A stretch of 64,000 nucleotides of DNA, taken from assembly GCA_024734555.1 (NCBI GenBank), contig JANPWX010000336.1, positions 682,001-746,000 of the forward strand, given 5' to 3'. Position numbers and translations under genes: made by a program. Positions 25,526 to 39,135 of the stretch are shown one piece after another. Numbering within the stretch: the first letter of the stretch is position 1; the number at the start of each line of letters is the position of its first letter. This DNA is from Trochalopteron elliotii. Lineage: Eukaryota; Chordata; Aves; Passeriformes; Leiothrichidae. A model generated the notes under the pieces. It did no database searches. It was not told the origin of the DNA and saw nothing but the letters and a program-made list of their open reading frames with translations.

Positions 25526-26098
25526 GGAGCCCCACACCAGAGCAGGGGAATGCCTGAGAGGAGGCTGTGACCCTATGGGACACCCATGGAGAGGGGAGCC
25601 CACACTGCAGCAGTTTTGGGAGAACTGTTTCCTGTGGGATGGACTCACATTGCAGCAGTTCTCACAGTTTTGTTGCTTGGGAGATGGACTCATGGTGGAG
25701 AAGTTCACAGAGAACTGTCTCCTGTGGGAGGAACACCACAGTGGAGCAGGGGAATGACACTTCTCCCTGAGAAACCACAGGTGACAAACTGACCATAACC
25801 CCAATTCCTGTCTCCCTGCACCACTGGGGTAGGAGGTAGAGCTGGAAGGAGGGAGGAATGGAGAAAAAGTGTTTTTAAGGTTTTATTTTACTTCTCATTG
25901 CTCTGACTTTGTCAGTAATAAATTCAATTCATATCTCTAACTCAAGTGTGCTTTGCCTGTGAGGGTATTTGGCGAGTGATCTCTCCTGGTCCTTATCTCA
26001 GCTTAGGAACTCCTCATTCTATTTTGTCTCCCCTGTCCACCTGCAGAGAGAGTGGCTTTGGTGGGTGCCTGGAGTCCAGCCAGGGTCACCCCATTACA

Positions 26099-29000
26099 GT
26101 CACCAAAACCAGAGCCTGAGCTCCAGGGGTCTCTGCTCAGGGGACAGGTAGCTGGAGGTGGGAAAGTTCTAAGCCAGGGCACAGCAAAGCCACTGTACCA
26201 AGGCTGCCTAAATTGTCAACAATTCCCATACAAACAAGTGCATCTGGGAAATAAGCACTGAAAATGCATGTCTTCAAAATCCACCTGTTTTCTTGGACAG
26301 AAGTAGAAGACAGAAGATCAGGAAGGGCAGGAATATGAGGATTCACTGTAGTGTGCAATTGGCATTGCCCAGGCACAGGGGAAAATAGAGGTCCAGAGAG
26401 GAAAAATAACTGTGCTGCAGGAATTGCATTGCATCATGCTGCAGACTTGAGAGGGGAACTAGAACAGCACAGTCACCTTTTTCTGGCATCTCCAGAATTG
26501 GATTCCTACCCAGAGCTCCTGAAGCAAGTGAAACGTGTGTGGACTCCCAGAGGTGCACACATATACACGACAAGACTTACTTTAAACCTGGAAGCCTCTG
26601 GGCAACGTTTTAAGCAAAACATTCCACTTAATAAAGCCAATATCCAGGCACTTGGCACCTCTCCGAACCTGTCTCCTCACACTCCAGCCCAAGTGCCCCC
26701 CAATCAGCATTCCTCCTGACAGGTTTGTACTCTAATGGATAAAATCAGACTGAGTCCTATTGTGCCAAAAGGCAGTATGCTTTCAATTCCCTCTATTTTA
26801 ACAATTGATAGCTCTCATACAGAAAGTACAGCACTTGAGGTAGGCAAATTCCTTTTAATTTCCTACTTTTCTACCACGTCAAGTATTTTCTTGTGGATAA
26901 GCAGATTCCCATGCCTATTCCATCCTGTAACCCTTCCTCCATTCATCATCATCAATCTGAAACGAGGCTCTTCAAAATCCCATTACTCAACACAGCATCT
27001 TTGTTTATGATCCTGGTTATGCTTAACCCCCAGCTATCTGCAGAACAGCCTTCAAGGAGAACAGACCAGCACACGCCTGAGATTGGAACTGCAGTTGTAG
27101 AAAACAAAGAGAGAACTGACAGTGCTCTGTATCATGAGGCAAGAGGAAGAATCCAAAGTGCTACACTACTTCTCCAAGAAAAACAGCAGAAATATTGCTT
27201 CTGCCCACCAGCATGGGGCCTGTGACAAAAATGACACTTGTGCTTGCCTGGGGACAAAGAGCTCTGCAAGCAAAACTTTGCTCTGACTCTCAGCTCACCC
27301 ATACTGTGAGAAAAGGAACAAAATTTACACAAAAACTGGGACCACCAAGTAAGAAATAAGTAATATTCAGAAGTGGCAGGCCAGAAAACATGTGTCTCAA
27401 GGAGCACTGTAAAAAACACTTAGCTGTACACCCTGAACACTCAAATTTTATACAAAGGGATATGTTAGAAACTGCCCCAGATTTTAATTTTCCTCCTCAA
27501 AGACGTGTAGTCTTTCCTATAGTGAGAAGTATAGTGGTTTTCATATCATGCATGCTAATAGCAACGTTAAAAAATCCACCCAGCACTCCTCACTGAATTA
27601 ACTTTTACATCTTTTTCTTGCATTTCACCATCATTTACCACAGCTTTAGTGCTGCTGTGTTCATACAGAGTCGTGTGAAAAGATCTGGCTGGAATAGAGT
27701 GGTTTTATTTTTCAGCCCCTCAGAGACACAAAAAAAAGTCAGTTTTCAGTTTGCAAAGATACAAAGTTCTTAGTTTTTTGGGTTTTTTTTTTTAAGGAGA
27801 GATTTGCTGAGAGGCGTGATCCTAGAGGGATGGGACAGATAAGCTGCTATCCCATAGGATTCACATTTATATACTCTACAAACACATAAATATTCCCATT
27901 TCCAAGCAAACCATTGCTATACATAGCTCCAGCATGCATGGCTGTGGTCACATATCCACGGCATCAATCACAGCATATGGTCTAAGCCTTCCAAAAGTTA
28001 TATACCACATTGAGATTTAGTAGGAAGGACTGGCAATTTGTTAGAAAATGCTCATTTTAACTCTACTCACTGAAACAGCAGTGTCTTTTCTCAAAGGTAC
28101 AGAGAAAAAATAATTGAAGTCAGAAGGACAAAGGTGACCTGGCTTTGGCCACAACAAAGACCATCAAACCAGAGTTCTGGAGCAGAGGAAACACAGAGTG
28201 ATTTTCTTGCCTCCCTGATGGTTATCAGCCCTGCTTTAAGGGGCTGTGTATGCTAAGCATGCACTACCTACACACACAGCATTTCCATCCTGCTTCTCTA
28301 ATTGGTCTAATCATGCATTTCATTATTAAGGTAATTTCTAATGTCACACATTGCATTAGCCAAGTCCTCCAATTTATTTTCTTCCCCACTTTTCTCAGCT
28401 AATAAAGAAGAGAAAGGAAGAAGAGGAAAGAAACTCCACATGTTCAACACTGCTAAAACTTAAACCAAGCTCTGCCAGGCTTTTGAAGTCCACCCTTCCC
28501 AAAAGTAGGGCAACTTTATTTCATTTTTTACTGCTGCTGCAAACTAGAAACAACTTCTCTAGAGGTGGGTTTGTAGGGCATTGGGACACTGTTTTCCAGC
28601 TGTAGGGCTGTAGATGGGTGGCTGGGAAAGGCCTCCATCCTCAGCAGCTCCCTGCAGCACTGCCAGCCAGAGTCCTTGCCTTTCAGAGCCCACGGGAGAT
28701 GGATGAGTGACTCAGCTGTCACTCAGCATCAAGGAAGGGGATCCTAAGCCACGGGGCTGATCACTTCCAGCCTGTAAATCCACTAGAAACACCTCCCTCG
28801 CCCTTCCTCTCCTCACCAACTCCACAGCTTTCTTGGTTTTAAATACATTTGCCTATTTCTTTGCTGTCAGCTGCTACTAGTCTGCCTCTAGCAGGACCTT
28901 AAATGAGCAGAGGACATTGTCCTGTTGGGTCAGTTCAATTAATCATTTCAACTAATGGCTGCTTAATTTAGTTGGCAAAACATCAGCAACTATGCTGCTA

Positions 29001-29166
29001 ATCCAGACAAAACCAAACCCTAGGGCACAGTATCAGGACAGGGTGTTGGGGGAAAAGGTAGGGGACTATGATCAGATCTGCCCCACTCTGAAATTGTTCC
29101 TGAAGCTCTTCCACACCCTCTTAAGTGACTGAAGTAACACAGGGACATGCTGTAAAGGCAGAAGCA
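26099..29166. other. Intron 2 segment: nothing recognised
   Basis: No repeat or exon recognised. Overlapping frames up to 122 codons have no known domain. Confidence 0.6.
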
Positions 29167-29467
29167 GGTATTGCCATGATTGTCTCCTGGCACGTGAGCA
29201 CCATGTAAGCTCTGGCAGAGACATGAAATCCTGGAAAGAGACACAGAAAAGCTTTGCATCACTTCACCTCATGTTTTGTTTGTCATCATTATGTAGCTCA
29301 GTTTGGAAACTATTAAGATGCATGTTGCAGGAAGATCAAAAAGATCCTTTTTGTTGGGTGCAAGAGGTTAAACTGAGGTTTGAAAAGAAAAGTTTTGAGG
29401 GTTTTTTTCATAAAGGAATTCAGAAAGATGAAATGAAGGTGGTTCAGTCTCAGAGCTTTTCTCTAAA
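29167..29467 (+). repeat. Left arm of a large inverted duplication
   Basis: Reverse-complemented, this 301-bp segment aligns along its full length with 30528-30848. Shared blocks include CATGAGGTGAAGTGATGCAA, CGTGCCAGGAGACAA.CATGG and GAGAAAAGCTCTGAGACT. Identity is roughly 80-85% by eye. Similarity stops abruptly at both ends. It is not CR1 or any LTR I recognise. Confidence 0.9.
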
Positions 29468-30527
29468 GAGGGCCTGAAGAGGACAAGACCAGCACTTGTG
29501 AGCTCCCAGCCCAAAGTCCTGCAGCAGCACAGCAGCTCCCTGTGTGGCTGGGGTAACCCTGCTTCACCCTGAGCTTTTGGTGTGGTGCTGACAGCCAGGC
29601 ATGAAAGAAAGCTGGAAAACAGCAACATGCTCTCTTGTAATCTTGCTGCCTCGCTTGGGACACTTCACTCTGAGTGATAAGACCAGATCAGTGGTGATGG
29701 CATTCAGAACTGAGAGCAAACACCCACTATCTGCCTTTCAGTAGCTTCCTGGGGCTGGCTGCTCAGTTTCCCAATACCCTAAAGACCTCAGAGCCATTAA
29801 ACTAAAGACACTGCTGTAAGGAACTCGATGTTAAACACGTTTTTGCCATCAATAGGAGCCTGCCTGACACCTCACAGCAGATAGTAAAAGGGTTTTTGCC
29901 TGTTCACACTGACCACAGGACTTACTGAATAGCAACTTGGTTAATTTGATGAAAAAAAGCCCCCAGTTTTTCAACTAAAGATAAAACTTGATAGATTTAT
30001 TTAATAAGCAGCTGACTTGGAAAATACAGGTGTCTCCAGAGTGTCATGGATGATCCTGCACTGCCACTCAGGCCACCTCCCTCCTCCGTGGTCTTTGGTG
30101 CAAAAATCTTCCCAAATGCTAAATGTTGCCTAAAACCAGATAAATTTAGGAAGTCTGATTGACTGCTCTTTGCCACAGCATGACTGACAGCTTGCAGAAA
30201 CTAGGGAGAGAATTAATGTGTTTAACAGTGCCACAATAATCACAATATATTTACATTTTTCTGACACATTAGTCAAACATTTATCACTTCTTAAAATGCA
30301 GCTATGATACTTTGTCTAAACTGTCATGAGTCACAATGTAATTACATGGTAATCATATGGCAATTAATTTATATGATATTCATTTGAAACAGAGAAGAAT
30401 TAGGCTTGTGATAGCGTGCAAAATTAACAGGCACACCAGACAAGGAATGAAAATCACACCAATGCAAAAAAAAGAAAAGGTAGGAAAATAAATCTTAAAA
30501 TCAGTGTTTAAACAAATTGCTCCAAGC
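29468..30527. other. Spacer of the inverted duplication
   Basis: This 1060-bp segment contains no recognised gene or repeat. Its second half (about 30210-30430) is AT-rich and slightly enriched in ATTA/TAAT words, as conserved intronic elements often are. That is an impression, not a measured conservation. Confidence 0.5.
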
Positions 30528-30848
30528 TTTCGAGAAAAGCTCTGAGACTAAACCACCTTAATTTCATCTTTCTGAATTTCTTTATGAAGCAACTCATCCA
30601 AAGTTTTCTTTTTAAACTTCAGTTTAACCCTTTCCACCCAATGAAAAGAACCTTTTTGATCTCCCTTCAACATACATCTTAACAGTTTCCAAAATGAACT
30701 ACATAGTGAAGACAAACAAAGCATGAGGTGAAGTGATGCAAAGCTCTTCTGTGTCCCTTTTCAGGATTTCAGGTCTCCAGGTCACTGCCAGGATTTTTAC
30801 ATGATTTTACACGCTGCTCGCGTGCCAGGAGACAACCATGGCAATACC
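30528..30848 (-). repeat. Right arm of a large inverted duplication
   Basis: This 321-bp partner of 29167-29467 lies in opposite orientation. It is about 20 bases longer, mainly from extra bases around 30780-30815 (between the CAGGATTTCA block and CGTGCCAGGAG). A transcript of the intron could fold the arms into a long imperfect duplex. Confidence 0.9.
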
Positions 30849-33800
30849 TTCATGGCTCTCCTTCCTTCAGAGATCTCCAGCCCTGCAATCTCTTTTTCTA
30901 ATCTATTAGATAACTGCAGGTGAAACCTCAAAACTCAGGCACTGAGCTCTGGCCACCAAGCTGAACCCTCTGGTGATGAGAAACTCCCAGAGGGACAAGG
31001 TCTGAGAGAGACAAAGATGGTTCAGTCACAAGTATAATATTCCCTCTGTCCAAAAGCAGGATGACTGGGTTAAAAGGCACAAGCTAAAAAAACCAAAAGG
31101 TACCCTCCAAAGATGAAGTTCAGAACTTATGAAAGGCCTTGAACAGCAACATTTTAACAGCAGCAGAGAGTAAATAGTAAAAAAAGAAAAATATTTTACA
31201 GTGAAGAAAATTAAGATGCTATATGTGGTAAATTATTCCATTTACAGCTTCCTTTTAAAAAGTCATACTAATTAATGACTTCAGCTAATCTCATTCTTAT
31301 TCACAAGACAGCCTGTATTTATTTTGCAAAGAAAATGTTTAAATGGAATAGCCTATTGAGAACTTCCTAACTCATCTTCAGCAGTTGTCTTGGGAAACAG
31401 CACTGTAGTCATATTTAATACATGCACTGTGTACAGCAACTTTGATGAAAAGGGGAATGAAATTATACAATTATTGCATTAATTATACATTATACACTTT
31501 TGTTCAGTGGCCCTTAGTGCTTTTCAGAATAGCTGGGTCACCTGGAGGAAAATCGCACTGCAAAGCTTTTTTCATTAACACTCCAAGCAGCTGGAAGAAC
31601 AAAATCCAACAGTTACTTGAAAATAAGCCCCATATGGAGGAGATGAGGTGGGGTACAGGGGTCATGCAGTATCATATTCCAAACAATCCCCTTATCCTGC
31701 TTCAGTTTTGGAAAATACTCAGTCATTCTGGCTCCTCACCTTGGGATGCTCTTGAAACACTTCTGGAACCCATTGGGTTTTGTCCAGCAGTTTAAGGCAA
31801 CCTGACAGAGTGCTGCCATAATTCCCCCACACCCCTTCTCCTCACCTGCTCTTATCCATCTTCTGCTCCTGGCCCAGGAGCTCCCACACACTGGGAAATG
31901 GGAAGCACCATTTTGGTGGCCCTCTTGGCTAGGGAGCTCCCTGTGCACCTGATAACATCACCCTGCAGGAAGATGTTCTCTCCCTGTCAGGCAGGTCAGG
32001 AAGCAGCAAATCCCAAACTACAGGAGCCGTGTACTGACAGGGAGCCTGAGAGTCTGTAGGCACAGCCACCATGGCAAATGTGGTGGCAGGAACAGCACTG
32101 TCCCCACTCCTCTGAGCCCCCAAGCCTGGCAGCCAGCTGCTGGTCTCATCTTGGCAAAATCACCAAATGAGTCAGTCTGAATAAAAAACCAAACCTGTTT
32201 CTGAGGAAAGACCAGAGGAATGGTAGCTGGCATTGCTCTGGGAAGCTCCAGCCACAGCCAGAGGATGGTGGAGGTGACACCAGATGTGGGAGGGGACACT
32301 AACAAAGATGCAGGGGAACCTGTGCAAAAGGGTTAAGCTGGGGGGTCACAGCTGCTTGGGGCCTTTCATATATGTTGATTTATAACTCCTTGGTGTCTCA
32401 GTTGTGAAATGGGGCCCAAAACTACTCTGCCCATCCAACAGCACAGATCAGAGCCCATCTTGTTCAGGACAGAGATGACAAATGACACTTGACAGCATCC
32501 CATCACTTCTTATATATCACAACTTCATTGCCAGCTGTCATACTGCAGAGCCACTCTCAGGCTCCTCCCCTCAGGTATGGGGAAGAAAATAGTTATTTCA
32601 AGCACCTGATCCCATTTACTGGTGGCCTTTCTATTTGTGGAGCATAAATACACCAAGGCTTAGGCAAATAATGAAAAAATAATAATGACCTAATTAATTC
32701 TCTGATTGATTTGATAAATGCTCTCCAAACAGAGAGGAAAATGGAATCATAAATAATGTATTCTTCCTTTGATGGAAACAGTTTTGAACAAACTTGCACG
32801 TGGCTCAGTGTTTGCTGAGACAGCTCCAGTCTGTGCACAGGTACCATGCCTGCCAGGAGCTGCCAGCCTGAGTTCTCATGTGCTGTTGCTCCATCTGAGG
32901 GTTTAAGAGCAAGGTGGAGGGTGCATAAAGCAGCTGAGGCAAAGAGCTGTCCTGGTCCAGAGACCCAAGACAGCCACTCCTTTTACCCTCCCTGAGTGTG
33001 GCATGTGCACGTTTATCTGCACCAAGCCTGTGTTTACAGGTGGGCAGAGAAAGGCTTCAAGTGGTTTGGCCTTTTCTAAACCCCAAAGTCCCACCTGGCT
33101 CAAGCTCCAACACAACAGGGAGCTGCTGTCCTAGGCAGGAGCTGGTACCCCTGCACAGCACCTCTCACCCAGCAGTCTCCCCAAAACCTTCTCCAGGCTC
33201 TGGGGCAGATCCCTCCTTGGCACAGGAGAGGCTTCAGCTGACCTCTGTGTTTGTTTCTGAGTGCCCTCCCTGCCTGCAGAGCTAGCACAGACAGCTCTCA
33301 CAGCACATCTCTTTGAGGTGCATAGAGAGCAGGCTGGGCAAAGCATCAGCAAATAAATTATTTATTGTTTTATTGAGCAGGTTTAGCAGATCAATATGAA
33401 GAAACCCCCAAATGCACTGGAATGCTTAGCAAGGCAAAATCCTTGCATCCAGCAGGATCAGTCTTTGCAAGGACTGGATTCTTCTCTGGATTCTTTTGGA
33501 GGAGGATTCCCAATGCGTACATGCATGATTGTAGTCAAACCCTAAACCCAACTGCCCAGGGTGTCACTAGTCCAGGGACCACAAGACAAGCACTTCCAAG
33601 ATTTACCAGAACAATCTTGTTCCTGCTTTACATGCTCAATTCAGTTTTCACAGATGACTCTTCATGAAAAATGCCTCAGCACACTATAAATTCTGCCATC
33701 TCTTCTATGCCTGCTCCAGGCTCCCGTTAAAAATGGCAAAGACAACTAGTTGTACATATATAAATTATACTTTTATGGATAAAGCCAGTCAATATGAGAG

Positions 33801-35216
33801 ATCAGATCCAGCTCAATTACTGCTGCCATGACAGTAATGGGAAAAATACTCTACCATGATCTATTGTAAATCCAAGAGAAAAGGCTCCAGCAGGGACTGA
33901 GCAGTTCCTGGGCTAATTGTAACTAATCAAACAATGTAACAGCACCATTTACAATAATTTCAATGAAGTTCAATGATACACACATTTACAAATTTTATTA
34001 CAACTTCTGTGATCTTCATTTTGTTTCATTCATTTCGTTTTTTATGGAGGCAAGAACTCTTTTCCCTACAACAAAATCTGACCTGCATTTTTACAAATAA
34101 CTTGTTCCATCAAATATTAACCCAGCAAAGAGAAGGCAGATTTGATAAAATGCCATGGAAAAATCCATCCTTATTAGTTTGAAGAAAGTTTTCAAAGAAT
34201 AAACATATCAGCACGGGGGTGGGGGGGGATCAATTTTTGGTTGACCAAAGCAAACTGCATATTAATCTTGAGTGTGGCAAATAGCTCTGCCTGGGAAGGG
34301 GAAGGAAAAACACACTTGAAAAATCAAGGTGCTTATTGCTTTGAAGTTTATTAGAACACATTATTTAAAACAAATTAGGAACCGGGAGATGAACAAAAAA
34401 AAATTCAACTGTTGCAAAGAAACGCTTTGCAGGACTTTCAGTTTGATGAGTTAAATAAAAAGATTCCTCACTTGGGGCAACCCCAATTGACTTTTCTAAT
34501 TCTTTCCCAGTTCAGCTGAAGCATCAAGTATTTCTACAGCCCTGGCTTTCACAGAAGTTTACTTCTCTTGGTAACAAATCCTCCTTTGCCACCTCCCTCA
34601 CTCAGGTGAGGTGCAATCTACTATTAGGTCTCTCATAAAACATCACCCACTACCTTTTTTTATCCCCTATTGCAAAACCTTTATCATCAACAGCAGGACA
34701 ATACTCATGAAACATCCTTTTAGTGCCACCAAAACAGCACCCACACCCCAAGCTCCACTCCAGCTGACCAAGATGAGATCCCACCACTGAGATGACAAAA
34801 AAACATGGGCAGCAGTGCTTGTGCTCATCTCTCCAGCATGATTTTTTTTTCCCCCAAAGGTTCTGGGCTGGCCATTACAAACTTCACTCTGGCCTCAGTG
34901 ATAACTTTCAGTGAACAGCTCTGACAGGGGACAATCCCCCGAGGCTCTGTGTGCATAAACAGGACATATTTAAAGCTGAAATGGAATAATCCATTTAACT
35001 TGTACCAGGGGAATGGGATCTCTCATTCACTGCACCACCTGGCTGCTGTACAGTGCCTGTGTCTCAACTGTCTGGCTGCAATTTGCCATTGCTCCAGGGG
35101 GAAAGTTTTAGAGATCTCTTGAGGAAGACTTTGAAAATAAAAAAATAACATGGTGAAAACTCCTGAATGAAAACACAAGGAATTGACGTAGGAATCTTAG
35201 GGGTGTGAAGGCTCTG
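30849..35216. other. Intron 2 segment: nothing recognised
   Basis: Mostly AT-rich, with a GGGGGTGGGGGGGG tract near 34215-34228. Frames up to 117 codons are unrecognised. Confidence 0.6.
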
Positions 35217-35635
35217 GCTTCTTTTTTTCCTTGCCAAGGTCAGGATGAATATATGGGAAATGTAGATTTTGAGTTCAGACTTGGATGTTTTTTATTTCTT
35301 ATCTATTTACAGACTCACGACCTGTAAGCTCTAACCAGCAAGTTAGAGAAATGGGATAAAATGGAGTGCTTCTAACTCTTTCCAAGTTTGAGTGCTAATT
35401 ACCCCATAACGAGGTGGCATCTATATAATTCATACTTCTGACCCAATAATGACCACCCAAGGCCCACAATGCAGACTTTTTTCACCCAATTGCAGAAAAC
35501 CACCCAAACCCATGAAGAAGAAGGAAGAAGAAGGTTAAGAAGAAGGACTTAGACAACACCCCAAATCCTCCATCTTGACTCACATGCATTACTATATACT
35601 AAAACCCCAAAATCTAACTTTCCAGAATTCCAACA
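35217..35635 (-). mobile_element. Solo LTR, family B copy 1
   Basis: About 419 bp shared with 39136-39541. On the minus strand it begins TGTTGGAATTCTGG. It contains a TATATAGA box-like sequence, then AGAAATAAAAAACA as a likely polyadenylation signal about 80 bases before the end. Shared blocks on the plus strand include GACCCAATAATGACCACCCA and CAGAAAACCACC. A GAA-rich stretch lies at 35513-35547. AGGGG occurs on both sides, but the TG/CA ends and duplication cannot be reconciled cleanly, so the edges are uncertain by a few bases. Confidence 0.72.
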
Positions 35636-38600
35636 CAGGGGTGAAGATGATTATGCACCACCCAACATTTCTAGGATGAAAATCTGCCAGGCACTGAGAA
35701 GAGAAGGAACAGAGGATTTAGGATGAAACAACCACATGCTAAAGATGAATAGGTGGCTAGGGTGAAAGGCAGAACGAGCTGAGGACACCTGAACACCAGC
35801 ACAGACAGGAGCAAAGCTGACTGTTAAGCATAGTCAGATATGAGGTTTGCTGGGATCCCTGGGGGAAGTGTCTGCTTGGCCATCATTTTACACAAATCCA
35901 TGGAATGATCCAGCAAATGCTCTTTGGCAGAGGGCAAACAGGTTTCACACTGACAGCCCCAATATAAAGGGTTGTGTTTTGCCCCTCCTTGTGTCCTAGC
36001 CATCCTCCTGTTCCTCCTACCAGCCTTGTTCCACAGCCTGCCTGGTTTATTGCCTCTCTTTGAAGAAGGCAGACCTCTGGGGAAGCATATCAGGAACAAA
36101 TCACAATCAGTCTTCATAAAAAATAACAACAATAAAGGAAAAAATTGTGGCTGCCCACAACAGCTACGGTTACCTCCATCAGCCGCTCTTCCACACACTC
36201 TCCTGATCATGCAGAGCAAGCCAGAAAAATGAGGAGACACGGAAGAGGAGGAAGAAGAACCTCAGAAACAATAATAGGCTATGAATTGGAAATTTGAACA
36301 ACAGCCTTTTGGTTTTTTTTCACCTCCTGGTAATATTGTTCCAAGCAGCATGGGCTTGTAAAAGTCTAATCACTTCCCATCTGGCTCATCAATCACATGA
36401 GGGAGCCGGTCCCTCGCACAACAGAGCGAGCCTCAAATTGGCTCCCACCAATAATAAAAGATAGTGGAGAAGGACAATCCCTTCAGAGGATTGTTTAATA
36501 AATCACGTTTAGACAGGGAACACAAGAGAAATGGGAAAGTCTTAGAAGACCAGGGCCACTCAGTCCCACACGGCTTACATTATTGATACCCGCTTGCTAC
36601 GACCAATACTCCTTAGTGAATTTCCATATTTTGATTCTTGTTATTCAACATCATCCAAAATTAAACATGAAACTTTAAATATTTAAAACCAGGCCAAGGT
36701 AGTAATTGGAGCTGATGGAAATTGCATGCTGGCACTGTTCCTGCTGCGCGTGCTTGCCTGGCTGCAAAAATGCCAGAGACACACTGTTGCTTCTCCTCTA
36801 TTTTCAGCAGTTGCTGACATTTTACTGTGATTTATTCTCATTTTATCCTCTCCTTCTTAAAAATAATAACAACAGTACTGTCCTAATAATAAACCACCAG
36901 CTCTGACATCCAAAAGACCTTTTGGCAGAGGACTGTTTCTGCCAGTAAAGGGTACCCAAGCTCGGCACACACGGATGTCTTGTGGAGCACATCCCGCCTT
37001 TTAGTCATACATTTTCCTTTCAGTAGCCTTTCCTTTCCAATGCAGGGGCACAACTGTCAGCCACCAGCACGATCCCATTCCAGCCTGGATGTGGTGTGTT
37101 TTTTGATGGCCTCCTCCTCCACTTTTATCTGTCAGAGGCACTGAAGACTCCCACAAGCCATAAAGTGTTTCTGACATTCATGGCTTTTAGATCCTGGGTT
37201 TCAAAGAACTGCTGAAGGTTATGTTGATTAAGCCCAAAGACATATTTCTAGAAAGCTGTAGCTTAAATAAAAAAGGTGTTTTGCTGTCACAGCCATCAGC
37301 CAAAACTGTTGCTGAACCAGAGCATATGGGAGACGAAAGCCGTTGGAGAAACGTGTGATGTTCCAGGCTGCTAAGATTTGTTCTCTCCAGCAGAGATCAG
37401 AGGCAGTGGCAAAGCAGAGGAGGCATTTAGCACAATTAAAAAATAAACAATTTTTTTAAAAAAGCCTTGTATTGGGTCAGATGATGGCTGATTACCTGCC
37501 AGTTAAGTGAGGGATAAGAAAAATCATTGCCTCTTGAGAGTGCTATCAAACAAGAGTCCTTTTTGTTTAGTGAGAGCCCCAGAGGGGCACTCTGAGATGC
37601 CTCTGGAGGATGGAGCTGAAGATGTTTATTTAAGGAAACAAGAGAAACCTTTACTGGGAGCTTTCCTGAAGCCAAGATGAAGGCCAGGCTCCTTTTGCTT
37701 CTGAGAAGTCCCTGCTAACCACACACAATAGGATTCATGCTTCTGGCAAATTGCCATCCAGTGGATGCTGTCTGCAGCAGATCTGATAAACATTTGCATC
37801 CGCTATGAAGTCATGCCATGATGGAGCATTAAAATTTCATGGGAGAAAAAGAAAAATTGGAAATTGCTTAAGGAGCCGTTGGGTTTAGGCTTCTCAGAGT
37901 TGCAGGGATAGTTCAGTCAGCAGACATTGTAAAACTACCAGTTGCTTCACCTAGACAAATTTCAGCCCTTATTAGACGTAAAAGGATATGTAATTTCCTT
38001 TCAGAAGGAACAACCCAACACTTTGGGTATAGCAGGGGCTTTAACAACAACTGAAACCTTAAAAGAAAAACCACGATGAGGCCTCACAATCTGAAGGCAC
38101 ATTTGGAGAAAGGTGACCTTTTTACTGGAGGAGCTGAGGTGCAGAAACTCAACCAAAGTGATTTCTTTTTAAACTGAAATCTCAGGGAGTAGGTGAACTC
38201 TATTCAAAGCCATTTAAATAAATAGGATTTTTATAACTCCTGGCTGCAGGCTTGGCTGGCTCCAACGGGTTTGTGCACATGTGTGCAGATTACCTTATTC
38301 AAAATGCTTCCCTTTCAAGGTTGATATTTTCAAATTCATCTAGTTAGATTGAGCTGAGGACACCAGCCCTGGGAATACTGAGTGCTGTGAGGTCTCTTGG
38401 GAGCCAGCTGCTCCATACCTCCCAAAATGGGGCTATGTGTAACCCTGCTTACAGTGCTCCCCTCTCCCACTGCTCTGCCTGCACAGAGGCAGAAAGCTTC
38501 AAATGCTTCCAAAAGCTTTCAAAATGCTACCTGAAAAATCCTCTTTTTCAGAAAACAGAGATAGGGTGGGTAGTTCATTCCCCCCCATTGGCACAGAAGC

Positions 38601-39135
38601 ACACTGGGGAACTTCCCAGTGATAACCACCATGTGACACCTGCATCCCTGTGATCCATCAGGGGAAAAGCAGGCTAATTAATTACCTCTTCTATTAAATA
38701 AATACTACACCTTTTGGTCAAACAGCAGGTTCACAAAGCCAAAGCAAAAGCAGGATTTTAACATTTTACCAGCATTTGGTTGGTGAATACTTGCAGCTAG
38801 CTCTATTTAGCCACCAGAACGAGCTGAATCGATGCCCAGGCAGGGCATGGCAGGGCTGCTGTGAAAGATGCCAACATATCCATGCTGGTATAGATTTACA
38901 TGTGCTGAACCTACTCAGCCCAAGGAAATGCTGGCATGCCTACTAGGAATACCTCTAGCTATGGCATTATTCCATGATTTTGGGACTTTGCTGTTTCTTA
39001 GCATAGTCCAGGCGTGTGCTGGCCAAGCACACTCCACACTGATTTGCAAGGTGTGGGGTCTTCATTGCAAATGAAGCAAAAGTTCTCAATTTCACTGAGA
39101 AAGTTTTGCTTAAAAGGGCAATTTTAACAGTTTCA
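35636..39135. other. Intron 2 segment between the two family B LTRs
   Basis: No gag, pol or env-like reading frame is present, which rules out a provirus spanning the two LTRs. The candidate conserved element at 36340-36530 lies here. Confidence 0.6.
36340..36530. promoter_or_regulatory. Candidate conserved non-coding element
   Basis: Unlike its surroundings, this stretch has several CpG in a short space (36406-36427). It also has a small GAGGGA-GCCGG-TCCCTC stem at 36399-36415, followed by CCACCAATAATAAAAG. It resembles no repeat I know. The call rests on composition only. Confidence 0.2.

Larger units (their letters stand above)
24467..26098 (+). mobile_element. ERVL-like LTR with internal tandem repeats
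   Basis: The right half (about 25230-26098) matches a well-known avian ERVL-type LTR. It has a series of TGGAGCAG/CTGTGGGA modules, the AGGTTTTATTTTACTTCTCA stretch, an AATAAATTCAATT polyadenylation region, a GAGTGATCTCTCCTGGTCC block and a terminal CCAGCCAGGGTCACC...ATTACA. The left half is a tandem triplication of the LTR start. The exact left edge and target duplication could not be fixed: 24467 is the first repeat unit, 24517 the first TG that fits the family. No retroviral genes follow. Confidence 0.75.

Noticed and set aside
25227..25804. Overlapping open frames of 99-188 codons with repeated peptides
   Set aside because: They come from tandem repeats inside an ERVL-like LTR, run on both strands at once and have no start or splice context.
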